From assembly GCA_030151365.1 (NCBI GenBank), contig JASLDW010000036.1, positions 12,718-76,717 of the forward strand: DNA of 64,000 nucleotides, read 5' to 3'. The position numbers and the translations under genes were made by a program. Below the pieces are notes generated by a model, which was given only the letters and a program-made list of their open reading frames with translations, ran no database searches and was not told the origin of the DNA. The stretch is from Lysobacter sp. Its GTDB lineage: Bacteria > Pseudomonadota > Gammaproteobacteria > Xanthomonadales > Xanthomonadaceae. Position 1 is the stretch's first letter. Each line of letters begins with the position of its first letter. Shown here piece after piece: positions 24,559 to 33,467 of the stretch.

Positions 24559-25464
24559 TCAGTCCGCTTCGATCGCGGCGAAGCGTTCGGCGAGGAAATC
24601 GATCAGCGCGCGCACCGATGGCAGCAATCCGCGCCGCGACGGAAACACCGCATGCACGATTTCCGCGCGCGGCGCCCAGCCTTCCAATACATGTTGCAGT
24701 CGGCCCGCGGCCACCAGTTCCTGCGTCACCATCTTCGGCAGTTGCACCACGCCGACGCCGGCGACCGCGGCATCGCGCAGCGCCAGCATCCCGCGAGTGA
24801 CGAAACGCGGCTGGTGGTGGATCGCAACGTGCTCGCCGTCGGGACCGTGCAGGTCCCAGACGTGCAGGTTTTGCGGCAGGCCGAGATCCATGCTCGGGTA
24901 GTTCATCAGCTCGCCGGGCGATGACGGCTGGCCAAGCCGCGCCAGCAGCACCGGACTCGCGACCAGGCATTGCGTGCGCGTCGCCAGCACCCGCAACACC
25001 AGATCGGAATCCTCCAGCGGCGGCGGGCGGACGCGGATGGCGATGTCGACGCCTTCGCCGATCACGTCGACGCGACGATTGGTGGCGTCGAGGTGCAATT
25101 CGACCTGCGGGTACAGGCGCAGGAAGTCGGACACCATCGCACCGACCTGGGCATCGAGCAGGGTCGTCGGGCAACTCATCCGCACCACGCCGCGCGGCTC
25201 GGCCTGGTCGCGCTGGATCGCCTCCTCGGCGGCGCGCGCTTCCACCAGCGCGGCGCGGGCATGGCCGTAATAGGTCTGTCCCGGTTCGGTCACCGCGAAC
25301 TTGCGGCTTGAGCGCTGGATCAAGCGCACACCCAACCGCGACTCCAGGAGGGCGATGCGCCGGCTGAGCTTGGACTTGGGGATGCCCAGCGCCCGTCCGG
25401 CCGGGGCGAAGCCGCCGTGGTCGACCACCTGGACGAAATAGTAGAGATCGTTGAGGTCCTGCAT
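24559..25464 (-). CDS. LysR-family regulator divergent from pirin
   Basis: The 301-aa protein starts at the ATG complementary to 25462-25464. The N-terminal HTH is DLYYFVQVVDHGGFAPAGRALGIPKSKLSRRIALLESRLGVRLIQRSSR, and the substrate-binding domain begins after GVVRMSCPTTLLD. It belongs to the group with quinone/aromatic-stress regulators such as YhaJ and QhnR, usually adjacent to a pirin gene that they control. The divergent intergenic region of 112 bp is the likely operator. An alternative ATG 12 bp upstream is possible. Confidence 0.9.
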   Translation of the reverse strand: MQDLNDLYYFVQVVDHGGFAPAGRALGIPKSKLSRRIALLESRLGVRLIQRSSRKFAVTEPGQTYYGHARAALVEARAAEEAIQRDQAEPRGVVRMSCPTTLLDAQVGAMVSDFLRLYPQVELHLDATNRRVDVIGEGVDIAIRVRPPPLEDSDLVLRVLATRTQCLVASPVLLARLGQPSSPGELMNYPSMDLGLPQNLHVWDLHGPDGEHVAIHHQPRFVTRGMLALRDAAVAGVGVVQLPKMVTQELVAAGRLQHVLEGWAPRAEIVHAVFPSRRGLLPSVRALIDFLAERFAAIEAD

Positions 25465-25576
25465 CGTTCCAATCATAGGACGATATGGGCGAATTTTGGC
25501 GACTATTCGCAGGATCGTTGCAGGATTAGCCTGTGCGCAATCGGTGATCTCACCGAATCCACAAGAGAGCAAGGCC

Positions 25577-26452
25577 ATGAACATGAAGAAGATCCTCGGC
25601 ACCACCAGCGCCCCCGGCCGGCATTGGGTCGGCGACGGCTTCCCCGTCCACGGCATGTTCGGCTACAGCGGTCCGGGCGTCGCCCAGCGCAGCCCGTTCC
25701 TGATGCTGGACTACGCCGCACCCACCGAATTCCCGCCCAACACCGGCTACCGCCGCGGCGTCGGCCAGCATCCGCATCGCGGTTTCGAAACCGTCACGAT
25801 TGTTTATGACGGTGAAGTCGAGCATCGCGACTCCACCGGCAACGGCGGCGTGATCGGTCGTGGCGACGTCCAGTGGATGACCGCCGGCGGCGGCATCCTC
25901 CACGAAGAGTTCCACTCGCACGAATACAGCCGCACCGGCGGCCCGTTCGAGATGGTGCAGCTGTGGGTGAACCTGCCGGCGCGCGACAAGATGACGCCCG
26001 GTGGCTACCAGGCCATCACCGATGCGCAGATTCCCGCACAGGCATTGCCGAATGATGCCGGCAGCGTGCGCGTGATCGCCGGCGATTACGACGGCGCCAA
26101 GGGACCGTCGCGTACCTTCACCCCGATGAATGTCTGGGACGTGCGCATCAAGGCCGGCAAGACGGTCGAGCTGCCGCAGCCGGAAGGCTGGACCACGCTG
26201 GTCGTGGTGCTGGCGGGTACCGTGCAGATCAACGGCGAATCGGTGTTGCGCGAAGCGCAGATGGCGACGCTGTCGACCGAAGGCAGCGGCCTGACCATCG
26301 AAGCCAACAGCGATGCCAAGGTGTTGCTGCTCGCCGGCGAACCGATCGACGAGCCGGTGGTCGGCTACGGTCCGTTCGTGATGAACAGCGAAGCGCAGAT
26401 CGCCGAAGCCATCCGCGATTTCAATACCGGCAAGTTCGGCCAGATGCATTGA
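25577..26452 (+). CDS. Pirin family protein (quercetinase-like bicupin)
   Basis: The 291-aa bicupin starts at ATG 25577 behind a GAGAG-type Shine-Dalgarno. Metal ligands of pirin are conserved: H65 and H67 in GQHPHRGFETV, H109 and E111 in GGILHEEFHSHE. The second cupin domain starts about residue 170. Bacterial pirins such as YhhW open flavonoid rings, and others act as redox-responsive cofactors. The divergent LysR gene is the probable regulator, consistent with a response to quinones or phenolics. Confidence 0.9.
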   Translation: MNMKKILGTTSAPGRHWVGDGFPVHGMFGYSGPGVAQRSPFLMLDYAAPTEFPPNTGYRRGVGQHPHRGFETVTIVYDGEVEHRDSTGNGGVIGRGDVQWMTAGGGILHEEFHSHEYSRTGGPFEMVQLWVNLPARDKMTPGGYQAITDAQIPAQALPNDAGSVRVIAGDYDGAKGPSRTFTPMNVWDVRIKAGKTVELPQPEGWTTLVVVLAGTVQINGESVLREAQMATLSTEGSGLTIEANSDAKVLLLAGEPIDEPVVGYGPFVMNSEAQIAEAIRDFNTGKFGQMH

Positions 26453-26528
26453 CCGAAACGCATTGACGGCATCCCCGTTGCCCACTCGCGCAGTAGACTT
26501 GCGCCCTGGGCAATGGGGAGAGCCAACG

Positions 26529-28691
26529 ATGTCGAAACACGTCTGTGCCAGCAGCCTGCTGGCCCTCTGTCTGCTTGCGGCAAGCACGCAAGTCCATGCC
26601 AGCAGCGACGGCGGCTGCAACGCGCAACCGACGCTGCAGCACCGCGGCTATGAAGCCTGCAGCGATCTGGCATTGATCAGCCCGGGCAACGACACCCGCC
26701 TCAACCTGTTGTTGCTGCTCGCCGATCGCGGGCGCGTGCAACCGGCGATGATCAGGAACGAATCGTCGGATTCCGGATCTCCGGTACCCGCGGCGATGCT
26801 GTCATGGACGACGCTGTCCGGCGCGACCGGCAACGATGCGGCCAAGGCCAATGACGACAGTTCGACGAGTTCCGGGAGTGCCGACAATTCCAGCGGTCGC
26901 TGCGTCAGCAACAGCATCGGCGCCGACCGATTCCGTCAGGCCTTGCAGGCCGATACCAGCCTGGGCCCCGACGAACGCAGCCTGCTGGTCGATGCCCGCG
27001 CGAAAGTTTCCGCGGCCTGCGGCGATCCCGCCAGGACCGCCGCACTGCTCGATGGTGTACTCGGCAAGATGCAGGGCGCGAGCGGCAAGGCGTTCGCCGC
27101 CTACCTGATGAGCGCGGCGGTGTTCTACGGGCCCGACCCTGGCGCTGCGCGTCCCGCCTTCCAGTCGCTGTCCGAAGTGAAGCAGCCCTGGGTGCGCGAA
27201 GCATCCATCTACATGCTGGCGCGCACCGACCTCAACGTCGCCCAGCTCGACGCCTTCGGCGAATACGGCAATTTCGACGCCGCGAAAGTCGACCAGGCGG
27301 CACTGGCGCGCGCCCGCAGCGGCATGCAGCGCTATCTCAAGGCGTATCCCGACGGCGCCTATGCCGCGTCCGCCGCGGGATTGATGCGTCGCGTCGAATG
27401 GCTGGGCGGCAACGACAGCGCCACCGCGGACGTCTATGCATCGGCACTGTCGCAATGTGGAAACGGCGCGGGCGTCGTCGACCTGCTCAACGAAATCGAC
27501 ATCCGCCTGTTGCCGACTTCGCAGAGCGGCGCAAGCAAACCGCTGAAGACGCGCGATCCGCTGCTGCTGGCCGTCGACGACCTCTGGCGCATGCGCCTCG
27601 AACGCAAGACCGACCCCAAGCTCTACCTGCCGGCGGATGAGCTGGCCACGCAGCAGGCGGTATTCGCCAATGATCCCGCGCTGTTCCGTTACCTGCAGGC
27701 CGTACACGCGTACCACGTGCAGAACCAGCCGGCGCAGGTGTTGAAGCTGTTGCCCACCGGCGAACCGCGCAAGGGCATGGGCTATGTCGAGTTCAGCACG
27801 CAACTGCTGCGGCTGATGGCGATGGACGATCTTGGCCAGTCCGGCGTGCGCGATGGCCTGCTGAAACTGTTGCCGCTGGCGGCACGCAACTACCAGCGGC
27901 AGACGCTGGAACTGGCGCTGGCCCTCCACGACGAACGCCATCAGGCACTGGACAAGGTGTTCGCCGCCGACAGCCAGGTGCGTGACCCGGCGATCCGCCG
28001 CATCCTGCTTGAAAACGTCGCCGGACCGGAGTTACTGCAGCAACAGGCTACGAACGCCAAGGCTCCGACCACCGAACGCAATGTCGCCCTGTTCGTGTTG
28101 CTCTATCGCAACCTGATCGGCGGCCGTTATGCGCAATTCAACGACTGGCTGCCGCGCGTACCCGCCGACACCAAGCCGCTCGCCGACAGTTACCAGCTGC
28201 TCTATCCGCAGCCATCGCTCGGTGTGTTCCGCTGGACCGGCAACGACAAGGGTTATGTCTGCCCGGCGCTGTCGGCGATCACGACGACGCTGGCGCGCAC
28301 GCCTGCCGATCCCCATGCCAGCCTGTGCCTCGGCGAATTCCTGCGCCTCAACGGCTTCGACCACTTCCCGCTAACCACGCCCGGCGCGCAGGAACGCGAA
28401 TGGCGCAAATCGATGGTCGAATCACGACAGCTGGGCGGCACGCCCCTGCTGTTCCCGGGCAAGCAGAACGATCGCCAGTCGATCTACCGCCGGGTGATGG
28501 CCGACGCCAGCGCGAACAGCGACGACCGCGCCTACGCACTCGTGCGCGCGATCCGTTGCTACGCGCCCAGCGGCAACAACGACTGCGGCGGCGAGGATGC
28601 CGCGCCCGCGGAACGCAAGCGCTGGTTCACCACGCTCAAGACCACCTACAAGGCCTCGCACTGGGCGTCTTCGGTCGAGCATTACTGGTAA
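26529..28691 (+). CDS. Secreted 720-aa protein of unknown function
   Basis: It starts at ATG 26529 behind GGGGAGAG. A signal peptide ends around STQVHASSDGG. Two Cys pairs near the N-terminus (GGCNAQ and YEACSD, later GRCVSN) and one near the C-terminus (RCYAPSGNNDCGGED) suggest disulphides in the periplasm. The middle is alpha-helical with repeats of the TPR/Sel1 kind, for instance around residues 260-330 and 500-560. No named domain was recognised. The next gene, a DUF3142 lipoprotein, starts two bases after its stop, so the two proteins probably work together at the cell envelope. Confidence 0.7.
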   Translation: MSKHVCASSLLALCLLAASTQVHASSDGGCNAQPTLQHRGYEACSDLALISPGNDTRLNLLLLLADRGRVQPAMIRNESSDSGSPVPAAMLSWTTLSGATGNDAAKANDDSSTSSGSADNSSGRCVSNSIGADRFRQALQADTSLGPDERSLLVDARAKVSAACGDPARTAALLDGVLGKMQGASGKAFAAYLMSAAVFYGPDPGAARPAFQSLSEVKQPWVREASIYMLARTDLNVAQLDAFGEYGNFDAAKVDQAALARARSGMQRYLKAYPDGAYAASAAGLMRRVEWLGGNDSATADVYASALSQCGNGAGVVDLLNEIDIRLLPTSQSGASKPLKTRDPLLLAVDDLWRMRLERKTDPKLYLPADELATQQAVFANDPALFRYLQAVHAYHVQNQPAQVLKLLPTGEPRKGMGYVEFSTQLLRLMAMDDLGQSGVRDGLLKLLPLAARNYQRQTLELALALHDERHQALDKVFAADSQVRDPAIRRILLENVAGPELLQQQATNAKAPTTERNVALFVLLYRNLIGGRYAQFNDWLPRVPADTKPLADSYQLLYPQPSLGVFRWTGNDKGYVCPALSAITTTLARTPADPHASLCLGEFLRLNGFDHFPLTTPGAQEREWRKSMVESRQLGGTPLLFPGKQNDRQSIYRRVMADASANSDDRAYALVRAIRCYAPSGNNDCGGEDAAPAERKRWFTTLKTTYKASHWASSVEHYW

Positions 28692-28693
28692 GG

Positions 28694-29425
28694 ATGATGA
28701 AGCATCGCGCGCTGGCTGCAGTCTTCGCTGTCGGCGCGTTCTGCCTTGCGCTGGTTGCCTGCACGCGCACATCCGATGAAGTGGTGCGCGCGGAAAACTT
28801 CGATGCGTTCTGGCTGTGGGCCGGCGTGCGGCCGCAGCCGGCGCTCGACCACGCGCGCACGCTCTACCTGCTGGAGGGCGAGATCACCGGCGGCGAACCC
28901 GCGCATCTGCAACGGCGCCTTGCAGCGACACCGCGGATCGCGCACGCCGATGCCTGGATGGTCTATCGCGCCGATACCCTGTCATGGTCGGATGAGGTCA
29001 TCCCCGCCATCGGCCACGACATCGGGCGCTGGCGCGCCAGCGGCAATCGCGTCGTCGGCGTGCAGCTGGACTTCGACGCCCGCACCCGCCATCTCGATCG
29101 CTACGCCGGCTTCCTGCGCGACCTGCGCGCACGGCTGCCGCGCGACATCCGGCTCGGCATCACCGGGCTGATGGACTGGAGCGCCAACGGCGATCCCGCG
29201 CAACTCGCGCAGCTGTCCGGGACCGTCGATGAAGTGGTGGTGCAGACCTACCAGGGCCGCGCCACCATCCCCGGCCACGGGGACTATCTCGAACGGATGC
29301 GCGGCTTCCCGATCCCGTTCCGCGTCGGGCTGGTGCAGGGCGGCGAATGGCGCGCGCCGCCCGCGTTGTCGAAGAACCGGAACTTCCGGGGTTACGTCGT
29401 GTTTCTCGTCAATCCGCCGCGCTGA
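28694..29425 (+). CDS. DUF3142-family lipoprotein
   Basis: The 243-aa protein starts at ATG 28694 (a second ATG follows). The signal FAVGAFCLALVACTRTS has a good lipobox (LVAC). The body contains QLDFDARTRHLDRYAGFLRDLR, TGLMDWSANGDPAQLAQL, DEVVVQTYQGRATIPG and RVGLVQGGEW, a TIM-barrel-like order of strand-end motifs seen in DUF3142 and glycoside-hydrolase-like proteins. Activity is not established. It is co-transcribed with the secreted 720-aa protein. The gene converges on the alcohol dehydrogenase gene with three bases between. Confidence 0.75.
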   Translation: MMKHRALAAVFAVGAFCLALVACTRTSDEVVRAENFDAFWLWAGVRPQPALDHARTLYLLEGEITGGEPAHLQRRLAATPRIAHADAWMVYRADTLSWSDEVIPAIGHDIGRWRASGNRVVGVQLDFDARTRHLDRYAGFLRDLRARLPRDIRLGITGLMDWSANGDPAQLAQLSGTVDEVVVQTYQGRATIPGHGDYLERMRGFPIPFRVGLVQGGEWRAPPALSKNRNFRGYVVFLVNPPR

Positions 29426-29428
29426 TGT

Positions 29429-30478
29429 TCAGGCCATCGTCGAATTGTCGATCACGAAGCGATACTTCACGTCGCTCTTGAGCATGCGCTCGTAGGCCTT
29501 GTCGATGTCCTGGGCGCTGACCATTTCGATGTCCGACACCACGCCGTGCTCGGCGCAGAAATCGAGCATCTCCTGGGTCTCGGCGATGCCGCCGATCAGC
29601 GAGCCGGCGATCGCGCGGCGCTTGAAGATCAGGTTGCCGATGTTCGGCGTCGGATGCGGATGTTCAGGCACGCCGACCAGCACCATCGTGCCGTCACGCT
29701 TGAGCAACGCGGTGAAAGCGTCGAGATCGTGGCTGGCGGCGACGGTATTGAGGATGAAATCGAAGCTGTTGGCGTGCGCCTTCATCTCGCCGGCGTTGCG
29801 CGAGACCACGACTTCGTCCGCGCCCAGCGCCTTTGCGTCCCCGCGCTTGCTTTCCGAGGTGGTGAAGGCGACCACGTGCGCGCCCATCGCGTGCGCGAGC
29901 TTGACGCCCATGTGGCCGAGCCCGCCGATGCCGACGATCCCGACCTTGCTGCCCGGCCCGACGTTCCAGTGGCGCAGCGGCGAGTACGTGGTGATGCCGG
30001 CGCACAGCAGCGGGGCGACCGCGGCGAGCTGTTCCTGCGGATGGCGAATCTGCAGCACGAACTTCTCGTCGACCACGATCCGTTGCGAATAGCCACCCAG
30101 CGTATGGCCGGGCGCATCGCGGGTGGGGCCGTTGTAGGTGCCGACGAACCCGTTCTCGCAATACTGCTCGAGGCCCTCGTCGCAGGCCGCGCAGTGCTGG
30201 CAACTGTCGACCATGCAGCCGACGCCGACGGTATCGCCGACCTTGAACTTCGTGACATCCGCACCGACCGCGCTGACCGTGCCGACGATCTCGTGGCCGG
30301 GCACGCAGGGATAACGCGTGCCACCCCATTCCGAACGCGCGGTATGCAGGTCGGAATGGCAGATGCCGCAATACGCGATCTCGATCTGCACATCGTTCGG
30401 TCCGGGTTCGCGGCGCGCGATGTCCAATGCTTCGAAAGACTTGTCGGCGGCGTGGACGCCGTAGGCACGGGTGGTCAT
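29429..30478 (-). CDS. Zinc-dependent NAD(P) alcohol dehydrogenase (YahK/AdhC-like)
   Basis: The 349-aa protein has catalytic zinc ligands C37, H62 and E63 (YCGICHSDLH and PGHE), structural zinc Cys at 93, 96, 99 and 107 (CQHCAACDEGLEQYC) and the dinucleotide loop GIVGIGGLGHMGV. The size and the GHTLGGYSQ motif match the cinnamyl-alcohol/aldehyde reductase group that uses NADPH and detoxifies aldehydes. It is cytosolic and monocistronic; a fis gene lies 13 bp upstream in the same direction. Confidence 0.93.
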   Translation of the reverse strand: MTTRAYGVHAADKSFEALDIARREPGPNDVQIEIAYCGICHSDLHTARSEWGGTRYPCVPGHEIVGTVSAVGADVTKFKVGDTVGVGCMVDSCQHCAACDEGLEQYCENGFVGTYNGPTRDAPGHTLGGYSQRIVVDEKFVLQIRHPQEQLAAVAPLLCAGITTYSPLRHWNVGPGSKVGIVGIGGLGHMGVKLAHAMGAHVVAFTTSESKRGDAKALGADEVVVSRNAGEMKAHANSFDFILNTVAASHDLDAFTALLKRDGTMVLVGVPEHPHPTPNIGNLIFKRRAIAGSLIGGIAETQEMLDFCAEHGVVSDIEMVSAQDIDKAYERMLKSDVKYRFVIDNSTMA

Positions 30479-30491
30479 GCGGGAGTTCTCC

Positions 30492-30758
30492 TCAACCGTT
30501 GTCGATACCGTATTCGCGCAGCTTCTTGCGCAGCGTCGCGCGATGGATGCCGAGCATCTCGGCGGCGCGGCTCTGGTTGCCGTCGCAATGGCTCAACACC
30601 TCCACGAACAACGGCACCTCGACTTCGCGCATCACGACCGCGTGCAGGTCGCTCACGCCGGATCCGTCCAGGTCGCGCAGGTAGCGACTGATCGAGGAAG
30701 CGACATGGTCGCGCAGGGGCGTGCGCGGATGGCGGAGTTGGTCTTGGCGGTCGGACAC
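30492..30758 (-). CDS. fis: DNA-binding protein Fis
   Basis: The 88-aa reading starts at GTG (complement 30756-30758); a 98-aa version from an upstream start is possible but would be unusually long. The C-terminal HTH is HCDGNQSRAAEMLGIHRATLRKKLREYGI, the standard Fis/NtrC helix. N-terminal half has the dimerisation helices (ISRYLRDLDGSGVSDLHAVVMREVEVPLFVEVL). Fis bends DNA and stimulates rRNA promoters and recombination. It is last in a prmA-DUF3426-fis order typical for Xanthomonadaceae. Confidence 0.92.
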   Translation of the reverse strand: MSDRQDQLRHPRTPLRDHVASSISRYLRDLDGSGVSDLHAVVMREVEVPLFVEVLSHCDGNQSRAAEMLGIHRATLRKKLREYGIDNG

Positions 30759-30810
30759 GGGGGCTTGTCTGATCTGGCGCCGACGCACGACGCACCAGCG
30801 GCTGATGAGT

Positions 30811-31377
30811 CTAGCGCGTGTTCGTGCCGTCTGCCGGCGGCAGCAGGGCGAAATCGAACGACACCGCCTTTTGCGGCGGATCCGTCACATTCAGCTGGAC
30901 AGTGGCGGTCTGGCCGCTGCCGATGGTCGCGGCGTGCGCGCCCGCCAGGTATTGCGACGCGACATAGCGCCCCTGCGCGACCGGCACGCCGTTGATGTCG
31001 GACAGCGTGAGCTGCAGCAGCGGCCACGCCTGCGGCCAGCGGGCGTCGTTGCGGAAGCTCGCTTCCACCACCAGCACGCCGGGGCGATCCGGCGCGGCAT
31101 GGATGCGATGGTCGACGACCTTCAGGCTCGACGTATCGCTCCACGCCGGGATGGTGCAGGCGAGCACCTTGCATGCGGTGACGGCCAGTGGCCGCGTCGA
31201 CGCATCATTCGCCAATGCGGCGCGACCACCCACCAGGATCTGCACCAGCAGCAGCACGAACAGCACGAACGCCAACGGCCACGCCCAGCGCGGCACCGGC
31301 AGCTTCGCGGGCTCGGCTTCGGGTGTTTCGCGGGCGAAACGCGGGGTTGCTGAGTCTTCGGCGGCCATGCCCGTCAT
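30811..31377 (-). CDS. DUF3426 membrane-anchored protein
   Basis: The 188-aa protein has a short cytosolic N-terminus, one membrane helix (WAWPLAFVLFVLLLVQILV) and a periplasmic DUF3426 domain with TACKVLACTIPAW and ASFRNDARWPQAWPLLQLTLSDINGVPVAQG. The zinc ribbon that often precedes this domain is absent. Its start overlaps the prmA stop by ATGA. Function is unknown. The gene between prmA and fis is conserved in the family, so a link with translation or growth control is possible but unproved. Confidence 0.85.
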   Translation of the reverse strand: MTGMAAEDSATPRFARETPEAEPAKLPVPRWAWPLAFVLFVLLLVQILVGGRAALANDASTRPLAVTACKVLACTIPAWSDTSSLKVVDHRIHAAPDRPGVLVVEASFRNDARWPQAWPLLQLTLSDINGVPVAQGRYVASQYLAGAHAATIGSGQTATVQLNVTDPPQKAVSFDFALLPPADGTNTR

Positions 31378-32294
31378 TGTGCGCGACGCACGCCGTCGAT
31401 GCGGATCCAGTCGTCCTGGCGCGTGGCCTTCAGTTCATCGAACCACGCGGCGTAGCGCTGCAGCAATTCATCTTCCTGTCCCGCGAGGATGCCCGACAAC
31501 GCGATCCGCGTGCCGGGTTCGCAATGGCTGACCAGGGTTTCCGCCAAGGCATCGAGCGCGGAAGCGAGGATGTTCGCCACCACCACCGGATAGCGCCGCG
31601 ACGACGCCTGTTCCGGCAATACCGCGTGCAGCTGGGCGGCGACGCCGTTGCGTTCGGCGTTGTCGTGCGTGGCGATGATCGCCTGCGGATCGTTGTCGAT
31701 GCCGTCGGCGCGCGCGGCGCCGAGCTTGATCGCCGCTAGCGCGAGGATGCCGCTGCCGCAGCCGAAATCCAGCACGTCGCGCCCCTGCAACTGGCCTTGC
31801 GCGGCGAGCATATCCAGCCATTCCAGGCACAGCGCGGTGGTGGGATGGGTGCCGGAACCGAAGGCGAGGCCGGGATCGAGGCGGATGATCGCGGCGTCGG
31901 CGCCGGCCTCGGCGGGAACCTCGTGATTCCATGGCACGACCCAGGTGCGCGCACCGAAACGCATGGGCTTGAACTGGTCGAGCCAGGCGCGTTCCCAGTC
32001 CTGGTCCTCGACCTTGCGGAACGCGGCCTGGTCCCAGCGCAGGCCGGGATCGAAGCTCTCGAGCGCGGCGAGCAGTGCCAGCGCATCGGTGTCGGCATCG
32101 AACAGCGCCGTCAACGTCATCTGCTTCCACAGCGGCGTTTCGCCGACGCCGGGCTCGAAGATCGCCTGTTCGTCGGCGGTTTCGGCATCGGCGTCCTGCA
32201 TCGTCACCGAGAGTGCGCCGAGATCTTCCAGCGCACGTTCGCAACGCGGCTGTTCGGCCAGCGTGCAGGGCAATGTGAGTTCGAGCCAGGGCAT
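31374..32294 (-). CDS. prmA: Ribosomal protein L11 methyltransferase
   Basis: The 306-aa enzyme trimethylates lysines and the alpha-amine of ribosomal protein L11 with SAM. The N-terminal substrate-recognition domain begins PWLELTLPC. The SAM motif is DVLDFGCGSGILALAAIKLG, motif II is DGIDNDPQAI, and the catalytic motif IV is VVANILASAL. GLAFGSGTHPTT is specific to PrmA. It is translationally coupled to the DUF3426 gene downstream. Confidence 0.95.
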   Translation of the reverse strand: MPWLELTLPCTLAEQPRCERALEDLGALSVTMQDADAETADEQAIFEPGVGETPLWKQMTLTALFDADTDALALLAALESFDPGLRWDQAAFRKVEDQDWERAWLDQFKPMRFGARTWVVPWNHEVPAEAGADAAIIRLDPGLAFGSGTHPTTALCLEWLDMLAAQGQLQGRDVLDFGCGSGILALAAIKLGAARADGIDNDPQAIIATHDNAERNGVAAQLHAVLPEQASSRRYPVVVANILASALDALAETLVSHCEPGTRIALSGILAGQEDELLQRYAAWFDELKATRQDDWIRIDGVRRAQ

Positions 32295-32303
32295 GCCGGT
32301 ATT

Positions 32304-33467
32304 CTATTCCGCCGCGTCTTCGACCTGGACGTGGATCTGCGCCGCACGCAAGGCCGCGGGATCGTCCAGCCGCACCGAGCCGCGCGCGATCTCCACCTTC
32401 AGGTGCGGCACCGCTTCCGGACGCACGCTCAGCACCATCGGTGCGAAGATCTCGCGCGCCTGCCCACTGTGGCGGACCACGTGGACGCGCGACGTCGCAT
32501 CGCTGCTGTCGTCCTCGCGCACGCGCACATTGGGGAAACCAACGCCCTTGACCTCGCCCTGCAGGTGCACGGCATCGGCCTGCGCGGGATCGACCCGCAC
32601 GTCGAGCGCGGCGCTCTCCAGCTTGAGCACGTAGCTGGAGTCTGCCGTCATCGGCATGCGCACGTCGATGCGCTTGTGGAACGGCCGCACGAACAGCAGT
32701 CCGGCCATGACCACGACGATCAGCGCACCCAGCAAGGCGTAGCCCAACCACGGCGGCCAGCGCGAGACCCAGGCGCGCACGCGCTGTCCCGAAATCAATG
32801 CATGCGAGGTCAGTGCCGCGGCCCAGGTGAGGATCCCCGACCACAACACGTCGGAGAGGAAATGTGCGCCGGCGGCCATGCGCGCGCTGCCGATGGCGCC
32901 ACCGAGCAGGAACGAGCCAACGATGATCGCGACGCCGAGCGTCGGTCGCGCCGCCATCACCGTGAGCCCGATCGCGCCGACCGCGAATCCGACCGAGCAA
33001 TGCCCGCACGGGAACGACTTGCCGACACCAGGCGTGCCAAGATCAAGCGGCGGGCGATATTGCGCCTGGCCGCCGAATTCCTGCAGCGTGCGCGGACGCG
33101 GGCGCCCGGTGTAATCCTTGCCGATGCCGTTCACCAGCAGGCCGGTGCCGAGCGCGACCGTCGCCAGCGAGGTCAGCGCCATCTTGCGCACCAGCGGATG
33201 CCTGCGCCAACGCGGCACCGCGAAGGCGAGGATGGACGCCAGCACGATCAGCCAGGACAGCGCCGAACCGAAGGCATACAGCGCCTTGTACGGCTGCTGG
33301 TTGCCCAGCGGCCAGGACGCGTCATACCCGAGCTCGAACGGCGCGCTGCGATGGAAATGCGCGGCGGCGCGGATGTCGAGATCGCCCAGCCAGAACGGCA
33401 CGGTGCACGCCACTGCCGCGATCGCGAGGAGGATCCACGGCAGCCATGCACGCAGGCGCGGGCTCAT
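32304..33467 (-). CDS. PAP2-family lipid phosphatase with extra C-terminal domain
   Basis: The 387-aa protein has about six membrane helices. PAP2 motifs are KDYTGRPRPR, PCGHCSVGF (PSGH with Cys in the Ser place) and SARMAAGAHFLSDVLW, so catalysis through the central His is expected. After the last helix near residue 265 a soluble domain of about 120 residues follows (RIDVRMPMTADSSYVLKLESAALDVRV), which is not normal for PAP2. Members remove phosphate from undecaprenyl pyrophosphate, lipid A or phosphatidate. It overlaps the GT39 gene by ATGA, which suggests a role in lipid-A or lipid-carrier modification. Confidence 0.85.
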   Translation of the reverse strand: MSPRLRAWLPWILLAIAAVACTVPFWLGDLDIRAAAHFHRSAPFELGYDASWPLGNQQPYKALYAFGSALSWLIVLASILAFAVPRWRRHPLVRKMALTSLATVALGTGLLVNGIGKDYTGRPRPRTLQEFGGQAQYRPPLDLGTPGVGKSFPCGHCSVGFAVGAIGLTVMAARPTLGVAIIVGSFLLGGAIGSARMAAGAHFLSDVLWSGILTWAAALTSHALISGQRVRAWVSRWPPWLGYALLGALIVVVMAGLLFVRPFHKRIDVRMPMTADSSYVLKLESAALDVRVDPAQADAVHLQGEVKGVGFPNVRVREDDSSDATSRVHVVRHSGQAREIFAPMVLSVRPEAVPHLKVEIARGSVRLDDPAALRAAQIHVQVEDAAE

